Origin: Rhyacophila brunnea
Lineage: Eukaryota > Arthropoda > Insecta > Trichoptera > Rhyacophilidae
DNA: 64,000 bases
Assembly: GCA_022495005.1 (NCBI GenBank)
Contig: JAGYXB010000612.1
Span: 248,001 to 312,000 of the forward strand
Direction of reading: 5' to 3'
In this document: positions 10,770-21,719 of the stretch, piece by piece
Layout of the letters: each line of letters starts with the position of its first letter
Numbering within the stretch: the stretch's first letter is position 1
Program-made: the position numbers and the translations under genes
Notes under the pieces: model-generated
Database searches by the model: none
What the model was told of the DNA's origin: nothing
Seen by the model: only the letters and a program-made list of their open reading frames with translations

Positions 10770-11007
10770 TTTTTTCGACTATGTCCGATCCTAATAGAAT
10801 AATATGGGCCTCCACAGAGTGGAGGTTTGTATTAACAGATTTTGTTTTTACGAGAAATGGATGTCAGCCACTTGCTCAACATATTTGGTCCATACGCTGA
10901 CTCACACACAGATTGAAAAACAATATGTGTACTTGCCAGACCCAGGATTCGAACCTGGGACCCACGACAATATAATCTGACGCTTAAGCCGCGCGTCCAT
11001 CGTGGGA
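10770..11007 (-). mobile_element. tRNA-derived SINE (family S1), full length
   Basis: On the minus strand it starts CCCACGATGGACGCGCGGCT (A-box region), has a B box GGTTCGAATCCTGG near 10942-10955, then TCTGGCAAGTACACATA, and ends in the CCTCCACTCTGTGGAGGCCC hairpin and a pyrimidine-rich stretch. Copies at 14860-15104 and 34629-34800 share all these parts. The B box and A-box-like head indicate RNA polymerase III transcription. The open frame at 10832-11032 (-) is inside the SINE and is not a protein gene. Confidence 0.8.
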
Positions 11008-11841
11008 TAATTACCGAATTAAGAACTCTCACGTAAAATATTTAAAACGTGAAATGAAATAGTTCTGAATTTTGTACATAATAAATGTGTATATACTAGA
11101 ACAACATCTTCTTGGCTACGTGTTAAAACTGTGAACTAACAAGCTCCTCCCATTTAGTCGACAACAGCGCCTTCCGGCTTTTGCCTAAATCTTCTTGTTG
11201 GAGAGTAGATTAAGCTTTAAAAAACCAAACACAACGTTATATCTCACTTTCTTTTGATTATTTGAATTTACATTTTTACGACATCAATTCAGTTAAATGG
11301 GCCAATATTCGGAATAATTTGAATTAAATATCTATTGCATTTTATTAAGCCGGCCATTTATCAGCGCGTTTGATTCGCAGGCATTATCATCTGTCTATCC
11401 ATAGGTATACATGGCCCCAATCTCAATGAATCGAGTCTCCGCAATTTCATGTTTGATGGATTGTAGCATAATTCGAAGATAGCAATGATATGATTATGAT
11501 AGATTGCCCGATCATATAGCAATGTGAAATTGTTTATAAAATGAATCATTAATCTTCATTTTAAAACACACTAACAATAATAATACATACAATGAATATT
11601 GCGATGTTATGATCTGAATGAACACATAAAGAAATCATAACCAATATTATTATGTAGTTAGACAAATCTCACCGTAGGTGGTGAACTCTCCGTTATTTTA
11701 TCGCTGACAGATAATTATTGTAAGTGAATCAAACGTGGCATGGAAAGGTGTATGTTGGACATAACGCGGGAAGACCGGAAAAGAAACCAATGGACAAGGA
11801 GGTAGACAAGAATTCGCAATGTGATATACTGCCCTGCTAAT
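11008..11841. other. Nothing recognised
   Basis: AT-rich sequence; the frame at 11361-11549 (-) has no recognisable features. Confidence 0.3.
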
Positions 11842-12001
11842 TAAAAAGACAATGGTTTTGGTGCAATGAGAACCCAAGTTTCAAACTACATTTTCTCTTA
11901 TATTATGTCAAAACAATGCAATTATTTTACATAATATAAGAGAAAACGGTAGTTTTAAACTTGGGTTCTCATTTCACTAAAACCAAAAACTCTGTCTTTT
12001 A
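11842..12001. mobile_element. 160-bp hairpin MITE
   Basis: The two halves are inverted copies: TAAAAAGACA, TGAGAACCCAAGTTT and TCTCTTATATTATGT on the left pair with ACATAATATAAGAGA, AAACTTGGGTTCTCA and TGTCTTTTA on the right, around a short loop near 11915-11930. The unit is close to one long hairpin with a few mismatches. The insertion site is not certain. Confidence 0.7.
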
Positions 12002-12600
12002 CTAAGGAGGGCAGTAGGTATAGATGGTTAAGCTAATGGGTTGGTTATGTCGATCGGTGAGTGGAAAAATGCAGTCATAGCCGGTTCTCACATCAAAACT
12101 CGTCCGCCTACAACGTGTTGAATACGTCAATGTGACGTCATCGTTATTGACAAAACACACGTTGCCAAATGGAGCTCTGCAGATTGGTCGAATGCTACTA
12201 TTTCGTTTAAAAAACACATCTGTTGTTGCAATCGACAAGCTGCATGCTTCTCGGGCTCCGAGTCGAAGTCGCATACAAGCACCTACGAATTGGTCATTCC
12301 TATACCGGCTCGCCGATCGCCGCATTCAAATATCTATACGTTTCGAAGGCTACGCGCGACTGTCGCTAGGTAGATGTGCGCGGTCTTCACAAGCAACACT
12401 GGGTCGCCGTTCTCGGAAGGTTTGATCTATGGCTGTGTGGCACACGAGGCGAGTTAGCGACATACCGTGGTAGGTATACGAGGGGCAATAAACGATCACG
12501 GGTACGGCCTAAAATCCGCCGAGTTCTTACCGTCAGTTCGAGGTAATCGTTGAACCAACTGTCACCCGTCGATTGAGTGATGAGTGAAAAATATGAATGA
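12002..12600. other. CpG-rich non-coding island, about 600 bp
   Basis: The densest CpG-rich stretch of the left half (for example CGATCGCCGC, CGAAGGCTACGCGCGACTGTCG, GGGTCGCCGTTCTCGG, given here as separate words). Long open frames occur on both strands at the same place (12002-12325 minus, 12132-12425 plus), as expected from few AT-rich stops; neither resembles a known protein. It may be a promoter, an untranslated exon or an enhancer. Confidence 0.4.
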
Positions 12601-13269
12601 ATCTCTTTAATTGTGTTAACTGTGAATGAACGATGGAAATTATTAAGGAATTAATCTATTTTAGCCACTTTTACAGTGAACGATCCAAAGTGTCATTTCA
12701 CGATTGGGGACAATCAGCACAAACGATCAGCTTGAGAGTCTGACGGTGTAATTTGAGCTTTACAGTATTCAAAAGTACCCCAAATACAATTCTTAACAGA
12801 CTCCTTTGTAAGCTTACTTGGTAGGTAGCCATTCGTCTGTTCTGTGAATCTAACTAAACAAACTTAGTGAAAAAACAAAAGAACATATTATTATAATTTT
12901 AAATTTGTATTCTAATATTTAGAATAACATCATTAAAAGTAGCTTACCTATGTTACAAATGAGAACTGTTCCGTACTAGAATTTTGAGTACAAACAACAA
13001 TAAATTAGGAACGTGAAAAGTGGCAATTACCTACAATCGATTTGTGAAAGTCAAACAGAAAATTTAACATGCAAAATAGTCGTAGGTCGAAAAAAGTTAC
13101 TCGCTAATCGATTCATCGGCACGGAAATGCACAGGTACCGTATTACCATAACACATTCGCGTCCAGATTTTAAAATATAAATTAAATGCATTTATTGAAG
13201 AATAATTAACAATTCACGACTGTCCGAATGGTGAAATAACAACTGAGCATTGAAATATTATGCAGCTTG
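12601..13269. other. Nothing recognised
   Basis: AT-rich; no coding region or repeat copy recognised. Confidence 0.3.
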
Positions 13270-14036
13270 TATGCAGTAAAAAAGTCCCCTGCGGTGGTAT
13301 TATACTTAAGGCTATAGGTACCTCGGGCATGGTCTAAAAAGATCGTGGCTAGGCGATGCGCGGATTGTGCAAATGACACGTGCCAAACGAAATATAATTT
13401 GTCATATAAATCCAACATGCGTCCATTTAATGTTCTGACTGATTCGGACTGACTGGTTCTGATTCATTGACATGTTTTTTTTTCAAGTGAATGAGTAACG
13501 TTTCTTAGTCACCTTTACACGATTTAACAATTAATACCCCCGTCGCCATCACGAAACAAATTGACGTGTTCACAGCTCGACTTTCGCTCTCCGATTGTCA
13601 GCGAGCCCAAAATTTCGTCGCACCAATAGTTGAAAATTATTTGCCGTTTCACTGAAGTACCGTCTTAAGATTATTAACATTTTAAAATATGTGGCTATAA
13701 CTAAATGATAATTCGCGCGTAGAATTTTATTTTATAATTATTTTTAGTGTTGCCTGATTAATAAAAATGGCTTTTTAAGTAACATGGCGGAGGGTCGCAT
13801 TATTACATGGCTACCACAAAAGGGAGTCGCAATCAGTACTTTATAATAAGAAGCCGAGTGCCGACAACTCAATAATTCAAGTAGATTTATATAAAAATAC
13901 AAAAAAATAGCTAAAAATACAAGGAATATCACTTGAGGATAACTACTGTAGAACGCCACACTGCCATTAACCTTAGCGATAGGTAGGGGGGACTCTTCAA
14001 ACATCCTGGCATGGGGGACCGCTTCAGGATGTAGGG
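13270..14036 (+). mobile_element. MITE family A, partial copy split by a family D repeat
   Basis: 13270-13305 carries the AAAAAGTCCCCTGCGG marker and 13669-14036 the rest of family A (GATTATTAACATTT, AATGGCTTTTTA, TTAACCTTAGCGATAGGTAG, GCTTCAGGATGTA). The family D repeat at 13310-13664 lies between them. The GC-rich left end is missing. The frames at 13206-13418 and 13744-14004 (-) are inside repeats. Confidence 0.6.
13310..13664 (+). repeat. Dispersed repeat family D, copy 1, TTAA-flanked
   Basis: It matches 19675-20052 over its whole length (words GATCGTGGCTAGGCGATGCG, CATGCGTCCATTTAAT, AATACCCCCGTCGCCAT, AAATTATTTGCCGTTTCAC). Both copies are bounded by TTAA (13306-13309 and 13665-13668), and similarity stops exactly there. 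This copy interrupts a family A MITE, which supports insertion. The ends are not inverted repeats of each other. Confidence 0.6.
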
Positions 14037-14859
14037 GATTCCTGGGATTTCAGGATTATTTTTAATATCACGTTGTAGTCAATGACTGAGGTTACCCTTT
14101 AGAATTTTTAATAATTTTAGTTTAAATGCGATCGAATAATTTGAGTAAATAAGTACCTAAATAAAGAAACTGATGAACTAAGCAATCCTTAAATAAAAAA
14201 AAAACTGTTATTTGTCCGTGCTCCACTGCTGCGGCGGTGAATTTTCCGAGAACCATCTACTGCGTGTAATCTATTTTTTTTAATGTGTAAGTATATTTAT
14301 TTCAGTGGCGTGAGGTGACTTGGAGATAACCGACATTGAAACTAATAGTCATTTTTTTATATTGGTTAGGTTGACCGATCCACGATCATATAACATATAG
14401 GTACCATTGCAATAAATATAAAACATCTTGCAATTTCTACTAGGTACCAGAATATGTCAACCATTTGCGAACGTCTCAGATGGAAAAAAATACAATAATC
14501 ATAGTCGCACTCGTATTCACGGTCCATAATATGCAGATGAGGCAGACAATCGGCCGGCAACAATCGGCGACATTCGCCGAGCGAATCCGATTTCACGGCT
14601 CTGGATGTAGCGGCTGACATTTCGCTATTCAGACCACAGATTAGCAACCAAGCGGCAACTATGCAGAGTTTTCAAACTAAAACTAAACCAACTGCTATAA
14701 TATTTTAACCCGAAACTTGAACCCAAAGGCAAGTTATAATATTGGATAATAATTCGCCAGGAAATTTCATAAATAATCAGGGCAGCATGATATACGAAGA
14801 GATGTATGATTATGTAGTTGTTTATTCACTCTCTATCATTACCAGGTTACCATTTGTCT
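14037..14859. other. Nothing recognised
   Basis: AT-rich spacer. The 93-codon frame at 14366-14647 (-) covers a slightly GC-richer patch but shows no known domain. Confidence 0.3.
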
Positions 14860-15104
14860 TCTTTCTTTTCTTTCGACCATGTCCGATCCTAATAGGATCA
14901 TATGGGCCTCCACAGAGTAGAGGTTTGCATTAACAGATTTCGTTTTTTACGAGAAATGGATGTCAGCCACTTGCTCAACCTATTAGGTCCATACCCTGAC
15001 AGACACAAATTGAAAAACAATATGTGTACTTGCCAGACCCAGGATTCGAACATGGGACCCACGGCGTGATAGTCGAACGCTTAAGCCGCGCGGCCACCGT
15101 GGGT
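14860..15104 (-). mobile_element. tRNA-derived SINE (family S1)
   Basis: On the minus strand it has the CCCACGGTGGCCGCGCGGCT head, a B box GTTCGAATCCTGGG, the AAGTACACATATTGTTTTTC segment, and ends at GATCGGACATGG followed by a GAAAGAAAAGAAAG-type tail. It is the closest relative of the copy at 10770-11007. Confidence 0.8.
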
Positions 15105-15379
15105 GTCAATTACTATTTACAATACCATTTGTAGTTGTTTTATAATAAAATCTCCTTTTTTGAAGAGTGGATTACAAAAACAACATAATGTCAGAACTGA
15201 ACAATTTTACAGGAGAGCAAAAAAACTTAATATAATCTCTTCCTTTTGAATAGTGATTTTTTTCTTTTGACATGATACTAGATAATATATGTGCTTATTT
15301 TCAATGACAAATAATGATCATTAGAACTTTAGAAACACCTTTTAACTCGTGTTATGTGCTGTTTTTGAAATAACGGTTA

Positions 15380-16502
15380 ATGAGAGGATATAGACAACAT
15401 TAAAAAAAATTACATATATCTCAAATATGAAAAAACTGATGTACCTAAATGTTTTTATAATCCACCCTTCAATTACATTTTTTTTATTTTGGGTTGGCAC
15501 ACAGGCGTATATTTCGTGTTGACTGTTGTTGACTAACACGCATATATTTCGAACTGCAATCTTACAATATAACGAAATAAATTTAATCAGTTTTACATCA
15601 CTTGCGGATGGTCTACGTTTAGTTGCACTGACTGTTCGGTAACATGTCTTTTTATTATCTCCCGAGAAAGTATTATTTTCTCGATAGACGATAACATAAT
15701 TTGATTCAAATGCAGAATCTGACTTAGTGAGTAGGTATATTGATGAAGATTTTGTGATTACTTTCTATTGCGCTTTTTGTATGAAAAATATAATTAAGTC
15801 GTTAATAATCTTGGAAAAGCAATTTAAAAGGAAGACTTGCTATCGAAAAAATACCATAAGTACTGATACCGCCATTTTAGGACGCTCCCCATCGAAATAC
15901 ATTTCAAGTGACTCAAATTTAACATTTATTTACCACCGTATAAAAATTCTCCAAAACATTAATGTTTATCCCGATCAGTGTTGCCATATTTTGAAAGTGG
16001 AATTATAGTACAGGGCCTCCAAAATTATAGTATTTGGGCATAAAATATAGTACGCGTTGTCAACTGTTGAAAATGTATAGGTTTTTTGTTTCTCAGAAAA
16101 AAATAATGGAGAATTTAGTAGAATGTGTAAATATTTCACCGCGGGCCGCAGGTTCCCTATTTTTCATAGTCGGCTCGTTTTTTTTAGGAAAAATATTTCG
16201 CCGGGGGTCGCAGGTTACCGATTTTTCATGGTCAGCTTGTTTTTTTTGGAGAAGAAAATTTCGCCGCGGGGACTCGATTGCGAAATGGCAAATGCAAAAT
16301 TATAGTACATTTATATTAAATTATAGGACGATATTCAAAATTATAGTATTTTGGGCGTACTATACCTATTTTATATCGTACATAGTACGCGGACCAAAAT
16401 TATAGTACAAATACTATAATTATAGTACGGTTGGCAACACTGATCCCGATACTAACCGTTCCTTACAATTCCTCCCGTATTCACCTGGAACCAGAAGGCG
16501 GA
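15380..16502 (+). repeat. Tandem duplication, left unit (interrupted by a hAT MITE)
   Basis: 15380-15975 plus 16451-16502 equals most of the unit repeated at 16503-17310: the shared block runs from ATGAGAGGATATAGAC through TTGGGTTGGCACACAGG, CCATTTTAGGACGCTCC and CATTAATGTTTAT to CCTTACAATTCCTCCC and AAGGCGG. Relative to the right unit it lacks about 150 bp after ATTTCAAGTGACT and carries the 467-bp insertion. The frames at 15342-15539 and 15727-16008 are in the repeat and have no recognised domain. Confidence 0.75.
15976..16442. mobile_element. hAT-type MITE, 467 bp, perfect 8-bp TSD
   Basis: The ends are CAGTGTTGCCA and its complement TGGCAACACTG, flanked by ATCCCGAT at 15968-15975 and 16443-16450. 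The right tandem unit holds the corresponding uninterrupted site (TTATATCAATACTAACC near 17252). Inside, a 62-63-bp unit repeats about 2.2 times from 16135 (TTCRCCG...GTCGCAGGTT...TTTTTCAT), and AATTATAGTA words recur near both ends. It has no transposase; the overlapping plus-strand frames at 16034-16405 and 16123-16305 are non-coding. Confidence 0.85.
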
Positions 16503-17310
16503 ATGAGAGGATATAGACAACATTAAAAAAAATTACATATATCTCAAATATGAAAAAACTGATATACCTACCTACATGTTTTTGTAATCCACCCTTCAAT
16601 TACATTTTTTTTTATTTTGGGTTGGCACACAGGCGTATATTTCGTGTTGACTGTTGTTGACTAACACGAATATATTTCGAACAGCAATCTTACAATATAA
16701 CGAAATAAATTTAATCAGTTTTACATCACTTGCGGATGGACTACGTTTAGTTGCACTTACTGTTCGGTAACATGTCATTTTATTATCTCCCGAGACAGTT
16801 AGTATTATTTTTTCGATAGACGTTAACATATTTTGATTCAAATGCAGAATCTGACTTAGTGAGTAGGTAGGTAGGTATATTGATGTAACCGGCGCTAATT
16901 TCAGATAAGATTTTGTGATTTCTTTCTATTGCGCTTTTTGTATGAAAAATATAATTGAGTTGTTAATAATCTTAGAAAAGCAATTTAAAAGGAAGACTTG
17001 CTATCGAAAAAATACCATAAGTACTGATACCGCCATTTTAGGACGCTCCGCATCGAAATACATTTCAAATGACTTGTGTTTGTCCTTAAAAACTAATTAT
17101 CCACAGACTGCACCCACTCAATAATATTAGATTCAGTATTAATTTTGCTTTTCCGTCGAATAATAAAGACACGTGTTATATGATAAAAGAGTTCAAAATT
17201 AACCAATGCTTATTAACCACAGTAAAACAATTCTCCAACACATTAATGTTTATATCAATACTAACCGTTCCTTACAATTCCTCCCATATTCACCCGAAAC
17301 CAAAAGGCGG
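16503..17310 (+). repeat. Tandem duplication, right unit
   Basis: Direct repeat of the unit starting at 15380, including the AATGAGAGGATATAGAC start and the AACCAAAAGGCGG end. It keeps a segment at about 17073-17225 missing from the left unit and lacks the hAT MITE. The two units therefore date the insertion as later than the duplication. Confidence 0.75.
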
Positions 17311-17375
17311 TTTGTTACTACCCGCCTACCATAACATTCAAAATAATTTTCTAAATAGAAATTCATGTGCTTGTC

Positions 17376-17640
17376 TACCACAGAACAGATAATAAATATA
17401 ATTCCGATAGGCAATATTCAATACACTACATTTTCATGCAGGTTTTTGAATGTGTGAGTGTCCTACGACAATGAAACACGCATTATGCATGTGCAATAGT
17501 GTGTGTAATACACCAATATTAAATGAGCGTCAATGCATAAACCGAGAGCAGTTGTCAGTATTCGACGTATGACGTATTCTTGACACGTGTTTAACCTACT
17601 CCTTACTCGTTAGGTATTTCAGTTCCCTGTTATCTGCCCT
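17376..17640 (+). repeat. Inverted repeat pair G, left copy
   Basis: It is the reverse complement of 22368-22700. Shared words: GGTATTTCAGTTCCC, GACACGTGTTT, CCGAGAGCAGTTGTCAGTAT, ACACCAATATTAAATGAGC, ATTCCGATAGGC and CACAGAACA. The copies are diverged by substitutions and small indels. The element type is unknown. Confidence 0.6.
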
Positions 17641-18079
17641 AAATATTAACATTTAATTCCACAAACCAAGCTGCGTAGGTGCATGTCAATTCGGCACATC
17701 CAAATTACGATGTAGTAACAGTTAATACTAATACTGCTTAAGTAAAAACTTTCCGACCACTGTGTTCTGCATTATCCGAGCGCGATTTTCTGGGGCAATT
17801 ATTTGTTTTGGATTTGACTGTTTTTGCGGACGTCATGAGAATACTCAATACAGCGAGGTAATGAAAGAAAAATTAGCATGAACAACAAACAATCTTTAAA
17901 AAACACATCTTTTGTTCAGCGCAGAAGAATGATATCGGGCCATTGGTATCGGTCGGACTAGTTTGAGGCCTTGAAATCGAGCGGAATATACGATTATACT
18001 CTTATATACATATACCCAATTTAAAATTTAAATTTCACTTAAAAAAACAAATAATTTATCAATATAATTTTTTGTCGAA
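17641..18079. other. Nothing recognised
   Basis: AT-rich spacer; no features seen. Confidence 0.3.
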
Positions 18080-18265
18080 CCCATTAACTGTTTGTGCCAG
18101 CAGAATAATGGCAGTAGGCGACATGCCTGTAAATCCGTGCGATATAATATATTATGTTTAAATCCCGTGACTGGATCAATGTTTTTGTATCACCATGTAT
18201 CGATATTACAACCCACTGCGGGTCTTGGCCACTTGCAGGAAGCGACTCTACTCGAGTCTGGCCCA
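18080..18265 (+). repeat. tRNA-like SINE remnant
   Basis: AGGCGACATGCCTGTAAATC followed about 40 bases later by GTTTAAATCCCGTGACTGG resembles a pol III A box and B box, then CCACTGCGGGTCTTGGCCAC. It is too diverged for a tRNA gene and directly precedes LINE-derived sequence, so it may be an independent SINE insertion. Confidence 0.35.
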
Positions 18266-18269
18266 AACT

Positions 18270-18838
18270 ACCTTCATTGCCTTAGCCTCAGAGAAGCTGT
18301 GTTTCTTTCAACACAATCTAAGAACCTCAAATTAGATCGCCTGATCATTTTCCCATTCGGTCTATTAAAGAGGAGCATCTTCCATAGTTGGGTGACTTCC
18401 AGATTCATTCGTCAAATGATTATTTTCCGACTTCCTTTCTACAAGGCATGCTTACTTTTCACTCGCTTGAATCTCGTAGGTCACTTATGCTCTTGAAACA
18501 TGTTTGCCTGTTATCGCGAGGGATGGTTTCCAATCCTAGTGTCCGAAAGAATTTGAATTCACATGCGAATGTCAATTATCTACGTGGTCGCAGTCATGAT
18601 TTTTTCTGGATCGGAACCGTTTCCTCGTGTCAAGCCTATCAGGCACCATTAGCGAGAGGTGCAAGACTAGTCAATGCGCTGCCCAAAGACGTAGACATTT
18701 TTATCTTTCTGTATAAAATTATACTTATGTTTATAATTATATATATTCTCTTCTTATCTATTGTGAGGGTAATATTTTTGTCTTAATGTAAATCCCACGC
18801 TATGACCGTCTTGAATTAAATAAATAAAAATAATAAAT
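18270..18838 (+). mobile_element. 3' end of a non-LTR retrotransposon (Jockey/CR1-like), frameshifted
   Basis: Two overlapping plus-strand frames (18092-18496 and 18388-18786) preserve pieces of the C-terminal region after a reverse transcriptase: FHSLESRRSLMLLKHVCLLS, then ARGARLVNALPKDVDIF near the end. The pattern of an L/S-R-R helix followed by a short loop region and an R-x-x-N-xLP-DVDIF ending is typical of Jockey- and CR1-type LINEs. A TTAAATAAATAAAAATAATAAA-type A-rich tail (given in part) closes it near 18838. It is 5' truncated and decayed. Confidence 0.6.
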
Positions 18839-19329
18839 CTCGCATTTAGGTGGGTAGGTACCTACCTACTTGGTAGACACTGTTAAACAATATTTTGAAT
18901 ACTTTATTTGACACCCTATCATATAACATTGAGTGTAAAATCTGCAGGAAGAATACGTGAGTCAGTTTAAACTGTTCATGTTAGAGCGCTCGCCCGCCAG
19001 GCTAAATACCATGATGTTACTGCTGTGAAATTATGGCCATTTTAAAGTTTGACATCTTCTCATTACTATTTAAATAATATGGTAACTAGTCCACAGTATC
19101 TAATTAAATAACTATATACAAGTGGTTATGTGTTAAGAAACCTATGGCAGACAAGATTTTACACATTAATTTACATTTCTATTAGAATTAAAGAATACAA
19201 TCGTCGAAAGTCTTATCTTTGTCGTTTTTTTTTCAAATATACGTTTCTTTTTTCATTGGTATTTATTTCAATGAAAATGCGTTCTGATACGATGAGTATA
19301 ATACCGTGTAACAGTTGACAGTGTTTGAA
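18839..19329. other. Nothing recognised
   Basis: It contains a short GGTAGGTACCTACCTACT run near 18852. No coding region was recognised; the frame at 19130-19318 has no known domain. Confidence 0.3.
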
Positions 19330-19640
19330 AAAGATCGAATTACGTAAAGGTAAATCGTACGGTTCGATTTACAAACGCTACCTGCGCCAACGTGAAATCA
19401 TCGCGCCTCGTAGAAATGCAGACGAAGAGGAGCCGAAAGAATTTAACAAGTCATCCCGTTCAACGTGAGCGAGCGTTAGAGTGGAATTGTTACGAGCGTC
19501 CGCCAAACGAGAGCTATGATTCGAGAGATACGACAAAACACTTCCATCTTACGATGCTTGGTGACATATATCACTGCCGCCATCTGGACACCTAGACATC
19601 TGTGCGATTGTCATATTGGCGCCGAATAAATACGCGTACG
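19330..19640. other. CpG-enriched non-coding patch
   Basis: Moderately GC- and CpG-rich, with an open frame at 19392-19595 (+) of no recognisable identity. It is similar in composition to the patches at 12002 and 25110. Confidence 0.3.
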
Positions 19641-19674
19641 TTATGGCTTACAACATAATATTAAGGCTATACCT

Positions 19675-20052
19675 CAGTTGAGGCATGATCTAAAAAGATC
19701 GTGGCTAGGCGATGCGCGGATTACGGGTGCAAATGACGCATGCCCAACTAAATATAATTTGTCATATATATCCAACATGCGTCCATTTAATATTCTGTTT
19801 ATTGTTCTATTAGTAACAATAATAATATATTCATTGACATGATTTCTTTTTCAAGTAAATGGGTAACGTTTTTAGTCATCTTTAAACGATTTAAGAATTA
19901 ATACCCCCGTCGCCATAACGAAGCAAATTTACGTGTTCCCAGCTCGACGTTCTCTCTCCGAATGCCAGCGAGTCAAAAATTTCGTCGCGCCTATAGTTGA
20001 AAATTATTTGCCGTTTCACCGATGTATCTTGCCGTTTCACCGATGTATCATC
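19675..20052 (+). repeat. Dispersed repeat family D, copy 2, TTAA-flanked
   Basis: It matches 13310-13664 and is bounded by TTAA at 19671-19674 and 20053-20056. Near the right end a 21-bp block (TTGCCGTTTCACCGATGTAT, then C) is tandemly doubled, which accounts for most of its extra length over copy 1. Confidence 0.6.
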
Positions 20053-20392
20053 TTAACGAATGTCTGATGCATACATGTCTCGCATATGCCGCGACGAAAA
20101 AAGGATATGGAAAGACCAAGGCGGGTAAAGGACGATTTGGCAGATTTGGACGAGTGGCATCTTGGCGCCGGTAAATATTAATGAAATTTTACGTTACGAC
20201 TTGAAACAGCAAGTAACCAATAGTTTTCAGTGCTCTATATACACTCATGTCAATGATATATTCTTTCACATTCGAATCTTGCACTAAACTACGGCGATAT
20301 TATCTATAAAACATGCAGTGGTCGTCGAGTACGACGAGTGTTACCGTTAAAACCACTAGAATTCGGCAACTCCGTACAAATAGAGTATAACG
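20053..20392. other. Nothing recognised
   Basis: Spacer without identifiable features. Confidence 0.3.
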
Positions 20393-20400
20393 TTCATAAG

Positions 20401-21187
20401 TAGGGAGCGGAATAATTATATGCAAGAAAAACATGATTATATGCATGCACGTATGCCCTTAAAATCATTAAAATATGCACTAAAATCGAAGAAATATGCA
20501 GTTAAAAATGTACATTTTTATGGTAAAAAATGTAAATATTCACTTTACCCAATATTACTGATATAAAATCGAATAACAATAAATATATATCTATAATAAT
20601 AATCTTAATCAATATACCTAATACAATAACAAAAAAACACAAGTAATCAATATAAAGTTAATCAATTACAATTTTCAAAAAGTTTGTTTACAACTAAAAA
20701 TAATTGAATAAGAAATGCAATGTAAACGAAACACCGCTTAAAAATCAAAAACGATACACTTAACTAATCCTAAATATTATTTGCTGTGTTTTTGTCCGAA
20801 AAAATAAGTTAAAATATTTTTTTTCAATGTGTTTAGACATTAAATTTTTCCGCAAATCGGTCAGTATTTCGTTTATATGCGAATAACAACCTCTCAACGT
20901 CCACAGAGGTAATTGGGCAAAATTTAAATAAAGGTGCCCGAGTTGACTGTTTGATAAATCCACAGTTCGGGGAAGCCATTAAAAAAATGCAAGTGCATCT
21001 AAACTATTTACCTACCTAATTTAGTTATATTTCGATAAAATAATTAAAAAAAAAAAAACTATAAATGCAAAATCCATAAAATATGCATTTTTGGATTCTG
21101 TGTCTTTCAAAACGGATTTCTGCGCATCTCTCGTAGCTGTGCAGACACCCTAACAAAATATGCATTAGCATATAAATCCGGGCCCTA
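20401..21187 (-). mobile_element. hAT element, deletion derivative, perfect 8-bp TSD
   Basis: It is flanked by TTCATAAG at 20393-20400 and 21188-21195. Its ends are inverted repeats: TAGGGAGCGGAATAATTATA on the left and the complement of TAGGGCCCGGATTTATATGC on the right. Subterminal ATGCATATTT/AAATATGCA words recur many times at both ends, a usual hAT transposase-binding pattern. At 787 bp it keeps only the C-terminal part of a transposase on the minus strand. Confidence 0.85.
20740..20975 (-). pseudogene. hAT transposase C-terminal (dimerisation) remnant
   Basis: In the minus-strand frames around 20760-20963 one reads PITSVDVER-type sequence (CCAATTACCTCTGTGGACGT, then TGAGAG, seen directly) followed by ILTDLRKNLMSKHIEKKYF. 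In hAT transposases the dimerisation domain has S-x-ERxFS...LTxxRxx(L/M)xxxxxEKxxx, which this matches after one or two frame changes. The catalytic core is gone. It lies inside the TIR-bounded element at 20401-21187 and is certainly non-functional. Confidence 0.65.
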
Positions 21188-21719
21188 TTCATAAGATACT
21201 ACCAATAGGCCAAATAACATCCGAAGATAGCATCAAAAGTAAAATCAATGGCACACAACAGTGCAACAGAGGCGTCATCCGATAAATCTCACGCAAAAAA
21301 TATGCTCCTAATCTGCACGGAACCACGATCGCAGAAATGAATAAATCATATCTCAGGCTTGGTCGAAATAACTGTAGGCACCCGGTCCGCGTGCCCGATA
21401 ATAAAAAAATCTGAAAGCGGTAACTTAACTTTCTATTGGCCCAGTTGTGAGGCGGGCGAGTACCGAGAGGAACGATTCGGTTTTCACGCGTCTCTTATTA
21501 TTTCAAACCGGGATTTTACTCAAAATTTTATTGCCGGCCATCTTCGATTGTCCGACAGAGAGAACATCGAGGCATCAATATTTTTGAGACTACTTACATA
21601 ATATTCGACAATTTAGATTTAAACAAAATGATAAATCACGGTTAATAGTATTATATTTTTGTTCAATCGAAGAATATGCATGTTAAGTGTATCTGCACAG
21701 GGCATGCCCTGTTCTATTA
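21188..21719. other. No gene recognised
   Basis: The frame at 21359-21601 (+, 80 codons) lies in slightly GC-richer sequence but shows no known motif and no splice context. The rest is AT-rich. Confidence 0.3.

Noticed and set aside
10920..11007. Possible tRNA gene on the minus strand
   Set aside because: A and B boxes are present but the acceptor stem is absent and the same head is fused to identical downstream sequence in other copies, so it is a SINE.
12002..12425. Overlapping 107-codon (-) and 97-codon (+) open frames
   Set aside because: Both occupy the same CpG-rich block on opposite strands; few stops are expected in such composition and neither resembles a known protein.
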